From assembly GCF_044594925.1 (NCBI RefSeq), contig NZ_CP138991.1, forward strand, positions 1,178,001 through 1,242,000: DNA of 64,000 nt, read 5' to 3'. Positions 61,354 to 64,000 of this stretch are shown piece by piece (position 1 is the first letter of the stretch; each line of letters opens with the position of its first letter). The position numbers and the translations under genes are program-made. The stretch is from Maribacter sp044594925. Lineage in GTDB: Bacteria; Bacteroidota; Bacteroidia; Flavobacteriales; Flavobacteriaceae. The notes beneath the pieces were generated by a model. That model saw nothing but the letters and a program-made list of their open reading frames with translations, ran no database searches and was not told where the DNA came from.

Positions 61354-62919
61354 ATGAAAAAAACACTACTAATTATTGCTGGTATACTTGTCTCCTGTAA
61401 CAGTGCCCAAAAAACGGTAACTCCTTCTGAACAAGAAAGTACCGTTAAAAGTGTAGATCCCGTTGTTTATGCAGAAACTATTACCGAAGGTGAACTAAAA
61501 GAACATCTCTACACTTATGCTTCCGACGAGTTTGAAGGAAGAGAGACTGGTGAACCCGGACAGAAAAAAGCGATAGCCTATTTAAAGGCGGAATATGAAA
61601 AATTAAATATTCCCGCGGCAAAAGAAGACGGTGATTATTTTCAAAAAGTACCGTTAGAAGTAAGTAAACTTCCAATCGGGAAATTAATCCTCAATGGTAC
61701 CGATTATTTACAGGGCGAACACGTGCTAACTTTTAATGCATCGGATTTTTCTGATGATGAAATTGTCTACGTGGGTTACGGTATAGAGGAAGATACTTAC
61801 TCAGATTACAAAGGAATGAATCTAATGGGCAAAGTTGTACTCGTTAAATCGGGAGAACCAAAAAATCCTGATGGTACTTACAAGGTCTCTGGAACTAATG
61901 AACCGTCCATTTGGAGTAATATGTCCGAATCCTTAGGAAAGAGAATTGAACTTGCAAAAGATAAGGGTGCAAGAGGAGTACTATATTATGACAACAATAA
62001 TTTCAGTCGTTTTAAAAGAAGGTTCGATTATATGAGAACGAACGATAGTGGACGTATGAGCCTTAAGGATTATAACACTGAAAATTTTTCGAGTATTTTC
62101 ATTGACGATATTATGGCAAAGGCTCTATTTCCCGATATAGATGACAACCACTCCCCTGCATTGTTAAAAACTAACGTTTCTTTAAATTTTGAAAGTTCTA
62201 ATGATGAAGTTAATTCGGAAAACGTGGTCGCAATGATAAAGGGGTCCGAAAAGCCAAATGAATATGTTGTCGTTTCTTCTCATTTAGACCATATCGGTAT
62301 TACCGCTAACGGCGAAATAAATAACGGTGCGGACGATGATGGTTCCGGAACGGTAGCACTTCTCGAAATAGCAGAAGCATTTAAAAAAGCTAAAGACGCT
62401 GGTAATGGACCAAGAAGATCAATAGTGTTTTTACATGTCACAGGAGAAGAAAAAGGACTTTTAGGCTCGCAATACTACGCCGATGTGGAACCCATTTTTC
62501 CTTTGGACCAGACTGTAGCGAATTTAAACATTGATATGATCGGGAGAATAGACCCAAAAAGAGAAGGTGATAGAAATTACATTTACCTAATTGGATCAGA
62601 TAAATTAAGTACAGAACTGCATGAACTATCTGAAGAAATGAATAAGAAATATGCAGATATAGAATTGGACTACACCTATAACGATGAGAACGACCCCAAT
62701 CGTTTTTACTACAGAAGCGATCATTATAATTTTGCAAAGAATAATATTCCTATTATATTTTATTTTAACGGTACGCATGCCGATTATCATAAGCCCAGCG
62801 ATACCCCGGATAAGATTAATTATGATTTATTACAGAATAGATCAAGGCTTATATTCCATACCGCTTGGGAGGTAGCTAATAGAGAAGAGCGTGTAATAGT
62901 GGATAAAGCTGTGAAGTAA
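61354..62919 (+). CDS. M28-family aminopeptidase, lipoprotein
   Basis: A roughly 521-residue exported peptidase. Seen: lipobox GILVSC (MKKTLLIIAGILVSC start), an inserted PA-type region (about 130-290), then M28 zinc motifs VVVSSHLDHIGI, NNGADDDGSGTVALLEIA, HVTGEEKGLLGSQYYAD, NLNIDMIGRID and GTHADYHKPSDTPD. The enzyme probably takes amino acids off exported peptides in the periplasm or at the outer membrane. A bidirectional terminator follows. ATG 61342 is an alternative start; 61354 leaves a clean signal peptide. Confidence 0.92.
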   Translation: MKKTLLIIAGILVSCNSAQKTVTPSEQESTVKSVDPVVYAETITEGELKEHLYTYASDEFEGRETGEPGQKKAIAYLKAEYEKLNIPAAKEDGDYFQKVPLEVSKLPIGKLILNGTDYLQGEHVLTFNASDFSDDEIVYVGYGIEEDTYSDYKGMNLMGKVVLVKSGEPKNPDGTYKVSGTNEPSIWSNMSESLGKRIELAKDKGARGVLYYDNNNFSRFKRRFDYMRTNDSGRMSLKDYNTENFSSIFIDDIMAKALFPDIDDNHSPALLKTNVSLNFESSNDEVNSENVVAMIKGSEKPNEYVVVSSHLDHIGITANGEINNGADDDGSGTVALLEIAEAFKKAKDAGNGPRRSIVFLHVTGEEKGLLGSQYYADVEPIFPLDQTVANLNIDMIGRIDPKREGDRNYIYLIGSDKLSTELHELSEEMNKKYADIELDYTYNDENDPNRFYYRSDHYNFAKNNIPIIFYFNGTHADYHKPSDTPDKINYDLLQNRSRLIFHTAWEVANREERVIVDKAVK

Positions 62920-63004
62920 ATTGACCTTGGAGCAATCTCACTAGTTATTCCTAAGAAAGGAATAATTAAATTCTTGACAAACTTCAGGTCTGAAGTATTG
63001 TATA

Positions 63005-63036
63005 AAAAAAACCCGAACAAAATGTTCGGGTTTTTT
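63005..63036. terminator. Bidirectional intrinsic terminator
   Basis: CCCGAACA and TGTTCGGG (63012-63019 with 63023-63030), flanked by A and T runs that extend the stem to about 14 pairs. It can end the plus-strand M28 transcript and the minus-strand tRNA-His transcript. Confidence 0.92.
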
Positions 63037-63052
63037 ATTAAAACGCCTTTAG

Positions 63053-63127
63053 GGTGGAAGACCGGGTTCGAACCGGCGACCCTCGGTACCACAAACCGAT
63101 GCTCTAACCAGCTGAGCTACAACCACC
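63053..63127 (-). tRNA. tRNA-His (anticodon GTG)
   Basis: On the minus strand this folds as a tRNA of about 75 bases with the extra G at the 5' end typical of tRNA-His. The anticodon loop is TTGTGGT, giving anticodon GTG between a TCGGT/ACCGA stem. The D arm (GCTC-AGCTGGTTA-GAGC) and T arm (GCCGG-TTCGAAC-CCGGT, with one G-U) are regular. The 3' CCA is not encoded. The acceptor stem (GGTGGTTG with CTTCCACC) appears to carry two adjacent U-U mismatches. Confidence 0.92.
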
Positions 63128-63276
63128 ATATAATAGCGGTGGCAAAGGTAGATTTTTTTAAAGTATATTTCAAAATAAAAGATGCTTTATTTAAAACATT
63201 ATTCTCGAAATAATTATCTACATTAGACGTAACCGAGACCAATAAGATTTAGAAATTTAACTTACAAGCACATCAA

Positions 63277-64000
63277 TTGATTTTAAAAAAAATATTTAAA
63301 TTCCAGATTTCGCTTTTTTATACGTTTCTCTTTGTAACCCTTACGCTATATGCTCAAGAAACTTCAAAGGATAGTTTAATTCAACAAATCAATACGATAA
63401 GAAATCAAGGTAGCCAGAGCTTACAAAGCAATACTTATGTTGATTTGTTAACAGAACTGGCTAAGAATTATAGATATAGAAACGCAGATAGTATAATACT
63501 ATTAGTAGACGAAGCTCTAAGCATTTCTTCTAAAACTAATTATGTCCATGGCAGGGCACTTGCATTACTAAGAAAAGCAGATTACTATTCCGATACGGGG
63601 AAAGAAGAGAAAGCCAATGAGTTTTACAGGAAGGCAGATAAACTAGCCACTCAATTCAGTTTCCCTAAACTCAAGGCAGAAATTTTAAAAAGTATTGCCA
63701 TCCACGAGTTTGTAAGTCAAAATCTCGAGCATACAGTCAAAGCCTCATATGAAGGTATAGAGATAGCTAATAGAAATAAATTCTATGAACTAGAAGCTAA
63801 ATTAAGGCATAATTTAGGGTATTGCTATAGTTATTATAAATTATATGATGAGGCACTTGTGGAATATATAATAGCTGATAGTCTTTGGAATTTAGCCAAG
63901 TCAGATTCATATCAGAAGGCTTCGACAATGGCTAACATTGCCCTGAACGCTATTGAAAAAGGAGATTTAAATCTAGGTAAAACATATAGTGAAAAAAGCA
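63277..64000 (+). CDS. TPR-repeat protein with signal peptide (3' end outside window)
   Basis: The first 241 codons of a gene cut by the right edge. Seen: a signal peptide (about residues 1-27, ending LYAQ), then helical tetratricopeptide-like repeats: ADSIILLVDEALSISSKT, ALALLRKADYYSDTGKEEKANEFYRKAD and LRHNLGYCYSYYKLYDEALVEYIIAD. No in-frame ATG is near the N-terminus, so the TTG at 63277 is the likely start. In Bacteroidota such TPR regions often precede a histidine kinase or LuxR/HTH output domain, but that part is not visible. Confidence 0.7.
   Translation, partial: MILKKIFKFQISLFYTFLFVTLTLYAQETSKDSLIQQINTIRNQGSQSLQSNTYVDLLTELAKNYRYRNADSIILLVDEALSISSKTNYVHGRALALLRKADYYSDTGKEEKANEFYRKADKLATQFSFPKLKAEILKSIAIHEFVSQNLEHTVKASYEGIEIANRNKFYELEAKLRHNLGYCYSYYKLYDEALVEYIIADSLWNLAKSDSYQKASTMANIALNAIEKGDLNLGKTYSEKS

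Noticed and set aside
1..64000. Mobile elements, CRISPR arrays, riboswitches
   Set aside because: No transposase, integrase, repeat-spacer pattern or recognisable riboswitch core was seen on either strand.

Overview
This window is a piece of an AT-rich chromosome from a member of the Flavobacteriaceae (Bacteroidota), probably a marine lineage. The evidence is the lpxC-fabZ fusion, a PorX-type response regulator (type IX secretion regulation), Bacteroidota-style promoters (TTG, about 20 bases, TAnnTTTG), the lack of obvious Shine-Dalgarno sequences, many lipoproteins, a SusC-like TonB receptor with a carboxypeptidase-regulatory domain, and several protein families named only by DUF numbers in this group. 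I see no insertion sequence, prophage, CRISPR array or rRNA. The window is mostly ordinary core chromosome.

Layout. 1-5100 (minus strand): the histidine operon hisG-hisD-hisC-(DUF2167 membrane protein)-hisB, with hisB cut by the window edge. It is preceded by a clear attenuator: a promoter, a 14-codon leader peptide with five His codons, and an intrinsic terminator just before hisG. 5136-9208 (minus): fabG, a YbjQ-type protein, a 43-residue membrane peptide, a VWA membrane protein and an SPFH protein. 9313-15050 (minus): lpxD, lpxC-fabZ, lpxA, efp, a second divergent lpxD-like gene and sucD, i.e. the lipid A start pathway with housekeeping genes. 15111-20746: an HD-domain phosphohydrolase divergent from porX-tsaE, a 42-residue peptide gene with its own promoter and terminator, a membrane protein, and alanine dehydrogenase. 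20818-28243: DUF4258 protein, proline dehydrogenase, aroB, a small acidic protein, DinB, an Lrp regulator, M14 peptidase, an XRE regulator with likely operators, a lipoprotein and TerC.

28418-36318 (minus): sterol desaturase-like enzyme, parE-parC-mscL, ychF, ferredoxin. 36411-41155 (plus): LuxC-type acyl-CoA reductase, serC, serA and several small DUF proteins. 41201-44559: a possible metal-uptake cassette (small His/Cys secreted protein, TonB receptor, lipoprotein). 44566-48192 (minus): a SorAB-like sulfite dehydrogenase pair with another sterol desaturase-like enzyme, a small membrane protein and folE. 48438-50450 (plus): LolD-like ATPase, CPBP protease, TIGR02757 protein. 50447-55269 (minus): di-heme cytochrome c peroxidase, a PhoX-like lipoprotein carrying a collagen-like repeat, and an exported Gfo/Idh/MocA oxidoreductase. 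55392-64000: S10 and M28 peptidases, GDSL hydrolase, carotenoid-isomerase-like oxidoreductase, PhyH-type dioxygenase, tRNA-His and the start of a TPR protein.

The most striking regulatory finding is the his leader/attenuator. Other points worth a second look are the repeated operator-like sites around the XRE gene, the palindrome centred on the folE promoter box, the putative metal TonB cassette, and two unannotated small membrane peptides. No gap between genes exceeds 300 bases. All functional calls come from reading motifs and family memory; no database search was run.
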